Shown here: positions 7,760-16,024 of the stretch, piece after piece
Position numbering within the stretch: the first letter of the stretch is position 1
Layout: every line of letters starts with the position of its first letter
NCBI GenBank assembly: GCA_964503475.1
Contig: CAZCZU010000001.1
Span: 1-64,000, forward strand
Source: CAZCZU01 sp964503475
GTDB taxonomy: Bacteria; Pseudomonadota; Zetaproteobacteria; Mariprofundales; Mariprofundaceae
DNA length: 64,000 nucleotides
Reading direction: 5' to 3'
Made by a program: the position numbers and the translations under genes
Notes under the pieces: generated by a model
The model's database searches: none
What the model saw: the letters and a program-made list of their open reading frames with translations, nothing else
Told to the model about the DNA's origin: nothing

Positions 7760-9159
7760 TGGCCGGCGTACAGACCAAGCTCTCCGCCAAGCTCAAACAG
7801 GGGCTCACCCTCACACCGCAACTGGCCCAGAGCCTGAAAGTTCTGGCCATGAATGCGGTGGAGCTGGATACCTATCTGGAGACGTGCCTGGAGAGTAATC
7901 CGTTGCTGGAGGCGGAGACGGAGTCGCTGACCCCGACCCCTGCCGAAGCTGAAACGGAAAATGCCGATGAACCCTGGCAGGAGAGCGGTGACGACCGCTG
8001 GGAATCGATGTACAGCAGTGCGGCCCGCGAAGGGAGCGAACTGCCCGACCGCGACCAGCAGTGGCGCGACGAACAGACTCTGAGCCAGTCCCTGCACGAA
8101 CAGATCGACTGCCAGCCGATGGATGAGGCGGAGCGGCCGATCGCCCACGCCCTGATCGATTCACTCGACGATGACGGTTATTTCCGCGGCAGCTTCGAAG
8201 AGCTTGCCACAGCGCTGGAAACGACCCCGGCCCGCATTGTCGAGGTGCTCGAGTGCGTGGTGCAGGAGCTGGAGCCGGCCGGCATCGGCGCCCGCGATCT
8301 CTCCGAATGCCTGCTGCTGCAACTGAATGACGATGACGATGTCACCCGCCTGGCCCGCCGCCTGCTGCTGCATCACACCGACGAACTGCTGGAAGCCGAC
8401 GACAAACTTGCCCGCAAGGCAGGCTGCTCCGCCGAAGAGCTGGCACAGGCCCGCCTGCGCATGCGCAGGCTCGACCCCTTTCCCGGCCATGGCATGCATG
8501 GCGACCCCGGCATCTATGTGCGTCCCGAACTCGCTTTCCGCATCACCCCCGACGGCGACACCGAGGTGGAAGTCCTGCGCTCCGGCCATCAGAAACTGCG
8601 CATCAGTCACCAGTGGGACGGGCACGAATGGAAGGGTGCCGAGCGCAAATTCATGGATGATGCGATGCGCGAAGCCAAGGCGCTGCTGCAGATGCTGGAT
8701 CAGCGCAGCGAGACATTGATGAAGGTCGGCCTCTGCCTGGCCCGTCGCCAGCGCGCCTTCCTCGAACACGGAATTCTGGGCTTAAAGCCTCTGACGTTGC
8801 AGGATGTGGCCGAAGAGGTCGAGTTGCACGAGTCCACCGTTTCGCGCGTCACCAACGGCAAATATGCCCAGACGCCGATCGGAATCCTTGAAATGCGCCG
8901 CTTCTTCTCGGCAGGGTTGCCGACACGCGGTGGCGGGACCATCTCGGTCTACCGTGCCCAGCAACGGGTCAAGACGCTGATTGAGGCGGAGGAGCCGGGC
9001 AAACCGATCTCCGACCAGGCGATCGCCGACCAGTTGCAGCGGGAGGGTATCGAGATTGCCCGGCGTACGGTCGCCAAATACCGCGAACAGTTAGGGCTGC
9101 CACCCAGCAGCCTCAGAAGACGGGCCGCGAAAAGCCGCCCACAACAGAAACGGGGGTAA
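7759..9159 (+). CDS. rpoN: RNA polymerase sigma-54 factor
   Basis: Alternative sigma factor that recognises -24/-12 promoters and needs AAA+ activators to open DNA. The 467-residue protein has region I at the N-terminus (glutamine/leucine-rich TLTPQLAQSLKVLAMNAVEL), an acidic region II (about residues 50-95) and core-binding region III. The C-terminal RpoN box is present as ARRTVAKYREQLGLPPS. The helix-turn-helix near VAEEVELHESTVSRVTNGKY recognises the -12 element. The ATG at 7759 is chosen; a GTG two codons upstream is possible. It heads the rpoN-hpf-ptsN-hprK-rapZ-PTS operon. Confidence 0.97.
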   Translation: MAGVQTKLSAKLKQGLTLTPQLAQSLKVLAMNAVELDTYLETCLESNPLLEAETESLTPTPAEAETENADEPWQESGDDRWESMYSSAAREGSELPDRDQQWRDEQTLSQSLHEQIDCQPMDEAERPIAHALIDSLDDDGYFRGSFEELATALETTPARIVEVLECVVQELEPAGIGARDLSECLLLQLNDDDDVTRLARRLLLHHTDELLEADDKLARKAGCSAEELAQARLRMRRLDPFPGHGMHGDPGIYVRPELAFRITPDGDTEVEVLRSGHQKLRISHQWDGHEWKGAERKFMDDAMREAKALLQMLDQRSETLMKVGLCLARRQRAFLEHGILGLKPLTLQDVAEEVELHESTVSRVTNGKYAQTPIGILEMRRFFSAGLPTRGGGTISVYRAQQRVKTLIEAEEPGKPISDQAIADQLQREGIEIARRTVAKYREQLGLPPSSLRRRAAKSRPQQKRG

Positions 9160-9164
9160 ATGAT

Positions 9165-9734
9165 ATGCAAGTATCCATCACAGGGCGCCATATGGATCTG
9201 ACCGAACCGCTGAAGGAGTATGTGCACGACAAGCTGCAGCATCTGAAACACTCCTTCGACCATGTGGTCGATGTCCAGGTGGTGCTGTCGGTGGAGAAGT
9301 TCCGCCAGCACTGTGAAGTGACGATTCATGCCAACGGCATCGACATCCACGCCTCGCACGAAACCGACGATATGTACGCCTCGATCGACGGTGTCATGGA
9401 CAAGCTGAACCGTCAGCTGAAACGCTACCGTGCCAAGCTGCACAAGCATCAGAGCAACCACGGACAGCGCAAGGGTCGCGAGATCAAGGTTTCGCACCGT
9501 GTCCTGGACCTCGGCCACGAGCACGAGGAACTGGCTGAGGATCACGTGCACGAGACGGTTCGTGAGGAGCAGATCGAAGCCAAGCCGATGAGCGTCGACG
9601 AAGCGGTGATGCAGCTGGAACTGGCCAGCAACCGCAATGTCATCTTCTTCACCAATGAAGAGACCAACCGTCTGAATGCGCTCTACCGTCGCTCCGACGG
9701 TACCCTGAGCCTGGTCGAGCAGGAAACCGAGTAA
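9165..9734 (+). CDS. hpf: Ribosome hibernation promoting factor, long form
   Basis: A 189-residue long-form HPF/RaiA protein. The N-terminal domain (about residues 1-100, MQVSITGRHMDLTEPLKEYV) occupies the mRNA/tRNA channel of idle 30S subunits. The C-terminal domain (about 130-185, KPMSVDEAVMQLEL...NALYRRSDGTLSLVEQ) is the dimerisation domain that joins two ribosomes into 100S particles. Gammaproteobacterial HPF is usually short, so the long form is a useful taxonomic clue. It lies five bases after rpoN. Confidence 0.93.
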   Translation: MQVSITGRHMDLTEPLKEYVHDKLQHLKHSFDHVVDVQVVLSVEKFRQHCEVTIHANGIDIHASHETDDMYASIDGVMDKLNRQLKRYRAKLHKHQSNHGQRKGREIKVSHRVLDLGHEHEELAEDHVHETVREEQIEAKPMSVDEAVMQLELASNRNVIFFTNEETNRLNALYRRSDGTLSLVEQETE

Positions 9735-9753
9735 ACACAGCCGGCTGACGATC

Positions 9754-10203
9754 ATGGCTGAATTCATGATGCCGCCTGAGCATGTCCTGCCGGACTCCGA
9801 GGCCCGCAGCAAGCGGGCCCTGTTAACGGAGCTGGCAGGCGTGCTGGCGGCGATGGATCCGGACCAGGTGCTGGAGGTCGTGATGGCCCGCGAGCACCTG
9901 GGCAGCACCGGTATCGGCCATGGCGTCGCCATCCCGCACGGACGCATTCCGCACCTGGCCCACCCGATCCTGGCCATGGCGCGCCATCGGGACGGCATCG
10001 ATTTCGAGGCCATCGACGGCGCACCCGTCCATATCGTCGTTCTGCTGCTGGTGCCGGACAACGAGGAACGGGCACACCTTGAACTTCTGGCCACCCTCGC
10101 CCGCATGCTGCAACAGGCCAGCTTCCGCCAGGCTCTGATGGAAGCGCCCGATGCCGAAGCCATTTCGGGGCTCTTCGCCCGGTACGCCCCGGCCCAGGTA
10201 TGA
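9754..10203 (+). CDS. ptsN: Nitrogen-regulatory EIIA protein (EIIA-Ntr)
   Basis: A 149-residue PTS EIIA domain of the Fru/Ntr type. The phosphorylated histidine is in GVAIPHGR (about residue 62), preceded by the characteristic REHLGSTGIGHG segment. It receives phosphate from HPr and acts as a regulator, not in transport. Its stop overlaps the hprK ATG by four bases, so the two are coupled. No EIIB or EIIC lies nearby. Confidence 0.94.
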   Translation: MAEFMMPPEHVLPDSEARSKRALLTELAGVLAAMDPDQVLEVVMAREHLGSTGIGHGVAIPHGRIPHLAHPILAMARHRDGIDFEAIDGAPVHIVVLLLVPDNEERAHLELLATLARMLQQASFRQALMEAPDAEAISGLFARYAPAQV

Positions 10204-11153
10204 CCCAGCTGCCCCGCATCACCATCGGCGAGCTGCTGCACGAGCAGGGCGAGGCGATGCGGATGCGGCTGCTGACCGGAGAGAAGGGCCTCCACCGCTA
10301 CATTGACCACCCCCGTATGCAGAAACCGTCGCTCGCCTTTGCCGGCTTTCTGGAAAACCTGAACGATTATCGCCTGCAGGTGATCGGGCAGACCGAACTG
10401 CACTATCTGGCCACCCGTCCCCCGGCTGAACAGAAACGGGTGGTCGATTCCGTCTTCGACCTGCGCCTGGCCGGCGTCGTCGTCACCCGCGGCATCCGGC
10501 CCCCGGAGATCATTCTCGAAGCCGCCACCCGCACTGACACGCCGCTGCTCAGTTCCGAGCTCAAATCCTCCAGCTTCATGACCAACATGATGCTCTATCT
10601 TTCGCGCCGGCTGGCGCCGCGCACCTACCAGCATGGCGTCTACCTCGACATCTTCGGCCTGGGCGTGCTGCTCATCGGGGCCAGCGGCATCGGCAAGAGC
10701 GAAATCGGACTGGAGCTGATCTCGCGCGGCCATCGCCTGATTGCCGACGACATGGTCGAGCTGGTACGCGAAAGCCCGGATGTCCTGGTCGGACACAGCC
10801 CTGAATCGCTGCGCTACCACATGGAGATTCGCGGCATCGGCATCCTCAATATTCGCGATCTCTATGGCGCCGCCGCCATTACCGATACCAAGCGGCTGCG
10901 CCTCGTGGTCGAACTGATTCCGTGGGAAAAGGTATCCGAAGAGTCGCGCGGCATGAGCGAAGAGGACTTCATCACCATCCACGATGTGGCCCTGCCGCGT
11001 GTCCGCATCCCGATCCGTCCCGGCCGTTCGCTGGCTGTCCTGATCGAGGTGGCCACGCGCAACCAGCTGCTCAAGCAGCGCGGTATCGACAGCAACCGCC
11101 GTTTTATCGAAGCGCTGGAACGTCGTATCGAGGAGGGGGGAAAACCGATATGA
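10200..11153 (+). CDS. hprK: HPr kinase/phosphorylase
   Basis: Bifunctional enzyme that phosphorylates and dephosphorylates HPr at Ser46. The 317-residue protein has the N-terminal HprK domain and a C-terminal kinase domain with the P-loop GASGIGKS (about residues 160-167), the catalytic histidine in YQHGVY (about 145) and the family signature MEIRGIGILNI. The encoded HPr downstream keeps serine at position 46, so the substrate site exists. hprK overlaps ptsN at its start and rapZ at its end. Confidence 0.96.
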   Translation: MTQLPRITIGELLHEQGEAMRMRLLTGEKGLHRYIDHPRMQKPSLAFAGFLENLNDYRLQVIGQTELHYLATRPPAEQKRVVDSVFDLRLAGVVVTRGIRPPEIILEAATRTDTPLLSSELKSSSFMTNMMLYLSRRLAPRTYQHGVYLDIFGLGVLLIGASGIGKSEIGLELISRGHRLIADDMVELVRESPDVLVGHSPESLRYHMEIRGIGILNIRDLYGAAAITDTKRLRLVVELIPWEKVSEESRGMSEEDFITIHDVALPRVRIPIRPGRSLAVLIEVATRNQLLKQRGIDSNRRFIEALERRIEEGGKPI

Positions 11154-12028
11154 CCGGTACTTCACCGATGCTGCTGATCATCAGCGGACTCTCCGGAGCC
11201 GGCAAGAGTACGGCCCTGCATACGCTGGAGGACACCGGCTTCTTCTGCACCGATAACCTGCCGGCCGAAATGCTCACCGACTGGGCCGCACGCATGCAGC
11301 AAAATGGCAATGCTGCCGTCTGCATGGATATCCGCAGCAGTGCCAATCCGCAGGAGATGATCGACTCGCTGGCCGACGCACGCGAAAAGCACTGGCGCAT
11401 TCTCTATATCGATGCCAGCGACGAAATCCTGATGCGCCGTTTCTCGACCCTGCGCCGCAAACACCCTTTCGCCCGTAGCGAGAGCCTGCGCCAGTCGCTC
11501 GAGGAGGAGCGGCAAACCCTCGCACCCTTGAGGGAGATGGCCGACCTGGTGATCGACAGCAGTAATCTCAATCCTTATGAACTGGCCGACCTGGTGGAAC
11601 ACTTCTGGCGCAGCCAGAGCAACAGCCCCGCACCGGAGCGGCAGGATATCACCCTCTCCGTGCTTTCGTTCAGCTATCAGCGCGGCCTGCCGGCCGAGGC
11701 CGACATGGTCATCGACATGCGCTTTCTGCCCAACCCGCACTACATCCCGGAGCTGGCCCCGCTAACCGGCAAGGATGAGGCCGTGCAGCACTATTTTGCC
11801 GCTCAGCCGCTTGCCGGTCAGGCCGAGGAGCGCATCCGCGACTGGCTCACCTTCATCTGGCCGCAATTGCAGCGCGAACGTAAGCGCTACTTTACCATCG
11901 CCTTCGGCTGCAGTGGCGGCCGGCATCGCTCGGTCTACATGGCCGAACGCCTCGCCGCCTGGATTCGGGAGCAGGGGCTCGCCACGCCGCTGCTCCGGCA
12001 CCGCGAGCTGGATGGGAAACGGCCATGA
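11150..12028 (+). CDS. rapZ: RNase adapter / nucleotide-binding protein RapZ
   Basis: P-loop protein of 292 residues. The Walker A motif GLSGAGKS lies at about residues 13-20, and DNLP follows as in the family. The C-terminal domain with FGCSGGRHRSVYMAE is the sRNA/sugar-phosphate-binding half. In Escherichia coli RapZ adapts RNase E to the small RNA GlmZ and so controls glucosamine-6-phosphate synthesis. The ATG overlapping the hprK stop (ATGA) is preferred over upstream in-frame codons that lie inside hprK. Confidence 0.95.
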   Translation: MTGTSPMLLIISGLSGAGKSTALHTLEDTGFFCTDNLPAEMLTDWAARMQQNGNAAVCMDIRSSANPQEMIDSLADAREKHWRILYIDASDEILMRRFSTLRRKHPFARSESLRQSLEEERQTLAPLREMADLVIDSSNLNPYELADLVEHFWRSQSNSPAPERQDITLSVLSFSYQRGLPAEADMVIDMRFLPNPHYIPELAPLTGKDEAVQHYFAAQPLAGQAEERIRDWLTFIWPQLQRERKRYFTIAFGCSGGRHRSVYMAERLAAWIREQGLATPLLRHRELDGKRP

Positions 12029-12068
12029 TGAGCGACAGCTTTGATCGAGGGCTGGAGGAGCATCTCCC

Positions 12069-12515
12069 GTGATCGGCATCGTATTGATCGGCCACGCCCA
12101 CATTGCCAGTGAAATGATCCTCGCTGTTGAGCATGTACTGGGCGAACAACCCTTGCTGAAAGCACTCGATGCCCCCGACTCGGATCAACCGGAGCAGCTC
12201 CGCGACGAACTGGTGAGTCTGATCCGGCAATGCGACACCGGGCATGGGGTACTGCTGATGGCCGACATGTTCGGCGGCACGCCCTGCAATGTCGCCATGA
12301 GCTGCCTCAACGAATGCCATGTGGAGATTCTCTCCGGCTTTAATCTTCCCGCCCTGATCAAGGCCGTTTCCCTGCGACGCACGATGCACTCCCTGCCTGA
12401 GCTGGCTGCGAAGGTCGTGCTCTCCGGACAACAGTACATCTGCCGCGCCTCCGATTTCATCGCTGGCGAGAGCGGGAATTCCACGCCATCCGGCCGGGGC
12501 CACGGCCATGGCTGA
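12069..12515 (+). CDS. PTS EIIA component, mannose family
   Basis: A 148-residue EIIA-Man-type domain starting at GTG (MIGIVLIGHAHIASE), preceded by a GGAGGAG ribosome site. Histidine 9 sits where the mannose-family EIIA is phosphorylated; a second histidine lies at 11. The conserved GVLLMADMFGGTPCN segment is intact. In proteobacteria that carry hprK-rapZ-ptsH-ptsI clusters this lone EIIA takes part in a regulatory phosphorelay without a permease. It overlaps ptsH by eight bases. Confidence 0.9.
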   Translation: MIGIVLIGHAHIASEMILAVEHVLGEQPLLKALDAPDSDQPEQLRDELVSLIRQCDTGHGVLLMADMFGGTPCNVAMSCLNECHVEILSGFNLPALIKAVSLRRTMHSLPELAAKVVLSGQQYICRASDFIAGESGNSTPSGRGHGHG

Positions 12516-12777
12516 GCGCACGATCTGCATTCGCAACCGACTGGGGCTGCATGCACGCGCTTCGGCCCGTTTTGTCGCCACCGCCAATCGCTTCGCCAGT
12601 GAAATCATCCTGGTTAAAGGCGACGTCGAAGTGAACGGCAAAAGCATTATGGGCATCATGATGCTGGCTGCCAGCCAGGGCACCGAACTGATTTTACGCG
12701 CCGAAGGCAGCGATGCCGAACAGGCTGTCGAGGCGATCGAATCGCTGGTGAACGATCATTTCGGCGAGGGCGAATAG
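12508..12777 (+). CDS. ptsH: Phosphocarrier protein HPr (NPr-like)
   Basis: An 89-residue HPr. The EI-dependent phosphorylation site is His15 in GLHARAS, and the HprK-dependent site is Ser46 in GKSIMGIMMLA. Both regulatory inputs are therefore possible in one protein. Length and folding pattern are normal. It is placed between the mannose-type EIIA and EI genes and is translated as part of the same operon. Confidence 0.96.
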   Translation: MAERTICIRNRLGLHARASARFVATANRFASEIILVKGDVEVNGKSIMGIMMLAASQGTELILRAEGSDAEQAVEAIESLVNDHFGEGE

Positions 12778-12780
12778 GGC

Positions 12781-14478
12781 ATGGCAACCAGCGGCAACCG
12801 ACCCCACGCCCGCGGCCGCTGCACGGCACACAGCAGCGGCATTGTCATTGGCAGAATCCAGAAGCTGGCGCCCGGACGCCAACCGATTCCCGAGTACCAT
12901 ATTGACGGCGAACAGGTCGACGAGGAGTGGCACCGACTCGAACATGCCGTTCAGCAGGCGCTGGCCGAACTGGACGACGAGCAGCAATACCTCTCCAACT
13001 CCCGCCACCAGGACCCGTTACTGATTCTGGAGGCACATCGCCTGCTGATGCTCGATCCCGAACTGATCGGCAAGGCCGGCAAGCTGATCCGGCGCGATCA
13101 TATCAATGCCGAATGGGCCCTGCGCCGGCAGATGGACCGTATCGAGGACATGTTCGATTCCATCGAGGATGAATATCTGCGCAGCAAGAAGAGCGATGTC
13201 GAGCAGGTCGGCATACGCATTCTGCGTCATCTGATGGGTGAGAGCCTGCGCATGGATCTCTCCGGCACGACCGAAAAGCAGATACTGCTGGCCGAGGACT
13301 TCAGCCCCCTTGAAGTCGTCGCCATGTGGCGCATGGGAGTCAAAGGCCTTGTCTCCACAAAGGGGGGCACCAACGCCCATGCCCTGATCGTCGCCCGCGG
13401 GATCGGCCTGCCCGCTCTCGGTGGCACGAGCGATCTTTTCGACCTGGCCCAGGATGACGATATCGCCATCCTCGATGCCGAGCAGGGTGTGTGGATTCTG
13501 AACCCGACCGCAACGGAGCTGGAGCAGTACCGCCACTTCCGGGCCGCCATTGATGTGATCCGCAATGACCTGCAACAGTTTGCCGATCGGCCGTCGTTAA
13601 GCCGAAATGGTCACCCGATGCCGATCATGGCCAATCTCGAGTTTCCCGATGAACTGGCGGCGGCGGTTTCGCTCGGAGCGGAAGGGGTCGGGCTCTACCG
13701 CACCGAATTCCTGTTCATGCAGGAGGAGCTGCTGCCGGACGAGGAGCACCAGTACCGGCACTATGCCGAGGTGGTGCAACGCATGCAGGGCAAGCCGGTC
13801 ACCTTCCGCCTGCTCGATGTCGGCAGCGACAAGCCGTTGTTCCAGCATATGTCCGGAAAAAACTACAACGGGCGCAACCCGGCCATGGGCTTGCGCGGCA
13901 TCCGGCTGTTGCTGAACTGGCCCGAAGTGCTGAACACCCAGGTGAGTGCCATCCTGCGCGCCTCCGAACTGGGCCCGGTACGGCTGCTGGTACCCATGGT
14001 TTCAACCGTGGAGGAGATGGAGCAGGTGCGCGATGTCGTCGATGCCTGCCGCAAGGCCCTCGGTATCACCGAAACACTGGCTATCGGGGCCATGATCGAG
14101 GTTCCGGCGGCGGCACTGGTGGCCGATGCGCTGGCCGAGGTCAGCGACCTCTTCTCGATCGGCACCAACGACCTGATCCAGTATACGCTGGCGGCCGACC
14201 GGGCCGACGACGAGGTCAATGACGTCTACAAGGCCGAGCATCCGGCGATTCTGCAGTTGATCCGCCACACGGCCACGGCAGCCCATGCGGCACAGATCCC
14301 GGTCTCCGTCTGCGGCGAGCTTGCCGCCAACACCAACTGGACCCAGACCTTCCTCAATCTCGGCATGGAATCGCTCTCCATGAGCCTCAACAATATTCTG
14401 GTGGTACGAAAGCACCTTCACCGACTGACCTACCGCTCGGAGTGGGGGCGGACGCTGCTCAGCGAAAAGCGGGGGTAG
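12781..14478 (+). CDS. ptsI: PTS enzyme I (phosphoenolpyruvate-protein phosphotransferase)
   Basis: A 565-residue enzyme I that takes phosphate from phosphoenolpyruvate and passes it to HPr. The N-terminal HPr-binding and phosphohistidine domains carry the active histidine in GGTNAHALIVAR (about residue 200). The C-terminal TIM barrel has EGVGLYRTEFLFM and the catalytic cysteine in PVSVCGE. There is no N-terminal GAF domain, so it is a normal EI and not the PtsP form. It is the last gene of the PTS block and converges with bioB after ten bases. Confidence 0.96.
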   Translation: MATSGNRPHARGRCTAHSSGIVIGRIQKLAPGRQPIPEYHIDGEQVDEEWHRLEHAVQQALAELDDEQQYLSNSRHQDPLLILEAHRLLMLDPELIGKAGKLIRRDHINAEWALRRQMDRIEDMFDSIEDEYLRSKKSDVEQVGIRILRHLMGESLRMDLSGTTEKQILLAEDFSPLEVVAMWRMGVKGLVSTKGGTNAHALIVARGIGLPALGGTSDLFDLAQDDDIAILDAEQGVWILNPTATELEQYRHFRAAIDVIRNDLQQFADRPSLSRNGHPMPIMANLEFPDELAAAVSLGAEGVGLYRTEFLFMQEELLPDEEHQYRHYAEVVQRMQGKPVTFRLLDVGSDKPLFQHMSGKNYNGRNPAMGLRGIRLLLNWPEVLNTQVSAILRASELGPVRLLVPMVSTVEEMEQVRDVVDACRKALGITETLAIGAMIEVPAAALVADALAEVSDLFSIGTNDLIQYTLAADRADDEVNDVYKAEHPAILQLIRHTATAAHAAQIPVSVCGELAANTNWTQTFLNLGMESLSMSLNNILVVRKHLHRLTYRSEWGRTLLSEKRG

Positions 14479-14488
14479 GCTTCTCCCC

Positions 14489-15460
14489 TCAGCCGGCCAT
14501 GCGCCGGGATGATGGCACCGGCTGCTCTTCGGCATGCAGACCCAGGCGGGCAAACAGGGCCTGATCGTTCTCGGCATCCTGGTTGCCGGCCGTCAGCAGC
14601 TTCTCGCCATAGAACATCGAGTTGGCTCCGGCCAGGAAACAGAGGGCCTGCATCTCATCGCTCATCGCCTCGCGGCCGGCGGAGAGGCGCACGTAGGAGC
14701 CCGGCATGGTAATGCGGGCAACGGCAATGGTGCGAATGAACTCGAAATGATCGAGGTCGTCGAGGTTCTCCATCGGCGTGCCTTCGATTTTGATCAGCAT
14801 ATTGATCGGCACCGATTCCGGATGCGGCTGCATACGTGCCAGCTGGGCGACAAGCCCTGCACGATGGCGGCGTGATTCGCCCATGCCGACGATGCCGCCA
14901 CAGCAGACGCTCATCCCTTCGGCACGTACATTCTTCAGGGTATCGAGGCGATCCTGGTAGGTGCGAGTGGAGATGATCTCCTTGTAGTACTCGGGGTCGG
15001 TATCGAGATTGTGGTTGTAGTAGTCGAGCCCCGCCTCTTTCAGCTTCTGCGCCTGCTCGGCCGTCAGCATGCCCAGGGTGGCGCACGCCTCCATCTCCAT
15101 CGCCTTCACTTCGCGGATCATGTCGAGAACCATGTCGAAGGCGCGCCCCTTCGGCTCCCGCCATGCGGCCCCCATACAGAAACGGGTGGCACCCTTCTCC
15201 TTGGCGGCACGCGCGGCCTGCATCACCTCTTCCTTGGCCATCAGCAGTTCACGCTCGACATCGGTGTCGTAACGCGCGCTCTGCGGGCAGTATTTGCAAT
15301 CCTCGGGACAACCACCGGTCTTGATCGAAAGCAGGGTGGAGAGCTGCACGGCATTGGCATCGAAGTGGGCCCGGTGCGCCTGCTGGGCACGAAACATCAG
15401 ATCGTTGAACGGCAGTTCAAACAGCGCCTCGATCTCATCGACACTCCAGTCATAACGCAT
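14489..15460 (-). CDS. bioB: Biotin synthase
   Basis: Radical-SAM enzyme that inserts sulfur into dethiobiotin. The 323-residue protein has the radical-SAM motif GGCPEDCKYC at about residues 49-58, the YNHNLDT segment, and the later conserved cysteines and arginine of the [2Fe-2S] site. The start at MRYDW is preferred because AAGGGGG lies just upstream; an in-frame ATG 12 codons earlier has no ribosome site. Other biotin genes are not in the window. A BirA-like dyad sits just upstream of the start. Confidence 0.95.
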   Translation of the reverse strand: MRYDWSVDEIEALFELPFNDLMFRAQQAHRAHFDANAVQLSTLLSIKTGGCPEDCKYCPQSARYDTDVERELLMAKEEVMQAARAAKEKGATRFCMGAAWREPKGRAFDMVLDMIREVKAMEMEACATLGMLTAEQAQKLKEAGLDYYNHNLDTDPEYYKEIISTRTYQDRLDTLKNVRAEGMSVCCGGIVGMGESRRHRAGLVAQLARMQPHPESVPINMLIKIEGTPMENLDDLDHFEFIRTIAVARITMPGSYVRLSAGREAMSDEMQALCFLAGANSMFYGEKLLTAGNQDAENDQALFARLGLHAEEQPVPSSRRMAG

Positions 15461-15472
15461 GGCAAAGCCCCC

Positions 15473-15506
15473 TTGGTTAACCTTGAAGGGGCGCATGGTA
15501 AACTAA
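15473..15506. promoter_or_regulatory. Candidate BirA (biotin repressor) operator upstream of bioB
   Basis: Two inverted half-sites, TTGGTTAACC and GGTAAACTAA, are separated by 14 bases. This resembles the BirA operator of proteobacteria, whose half-site is TTGTAAACC with a spacer of about 14-16. Seven of nine half-site positions agree between the two arms. It lies 13-46 bp upstream of the bioB ATG, where bound repressor would block transcription or initiation. This is inference by motif and position only. Confidence 0.5.
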
Positions 15507-15530
15507 TTTGTTTAATCCGCAAAAGGCTCC

Positions 15531-15870
15531 TGCCTTTTGCTTTTTTCGTCCTGCAAGAGCGCGGTCTTGCAAGACTCCCGGGCTCACCCTGCTCGCCCGC
15601 CACCCATCCATGGGTGGAGTGGGGGAGCTGCATGGATACGCAACAGGCGTGACTTGGGGCATCCATTCCCATTCGCCTTACAGGCGTCCACAATTTCACA
15701 GAAGTGTGAATTGCACGCATGGCGCCCGTCAGGGTGGTGCACATGGAAGTGCACCATGAAACGCTTCCTGCCCTTTTGTCCCGCCTTTTGCTTTTTTCGT
15801 CCTGCAAGAGCGCGGTCTTGCAAGGCTCCCGGGCTCACACGCCTCGCCCGCCACCCATCCATGGGTGGAG
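15531..15870. repeat. Hairpin-rich interspersed repeat, copy 2, with 89-bp direct repeats
   Basis: The roughly 530 bp between bioB and dapA hold no credible gene but consist largely of repeats. Two 89-bp direct copies at 15531-15619 and 15782-15870 differ at only a few positions. Each contains a GCAAGA/TCTTGC hairpin and a perfect CCACCCAT/ATGGGTGG hairpin. Between them, 15675-15793 matches the inverse of 3166-3288. Short reading frames across this block are products of the repeat and have no other support. Confidence 0.85.
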
Positions 15871-15884
15871 AAGGAGACATCGAT

Positions 15885-15917
15885 TCACGCATCTCGCATC
15901 TCACATCTCGACACCTG
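15885..15917. repeat. Heptanucleotide array upstream of dapA
   Basis: About four units of the CATCTCA family (two degenerate, with CATCTCG) lie about 110 bp upstream of the dapA start with the TCAC strand on the coding strand. Orientation agrees with the other arrays found at gene 5' ends. Confidence 0.8.
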
Positions 15918-16024
15918 AAAAGCCCAACCCGGGGCAACCAATCCCGGCCCATGCCGATATTTTCTTGCCTGCACCCTTTTTCCCGTCAATCCTGCGGCTA
16001 TAGTTACGGCCTCCGGAGGCTTGC

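Noticed and set aside
8949..11165. Very long minus-strand open frame (738 codons) opposite hpf, ptsN and hprK
   Set aside because: It is antisense to three well-identified genes with intact motifs, and its translation shows no recognisable family; GC-rich codon bias creates such frames.
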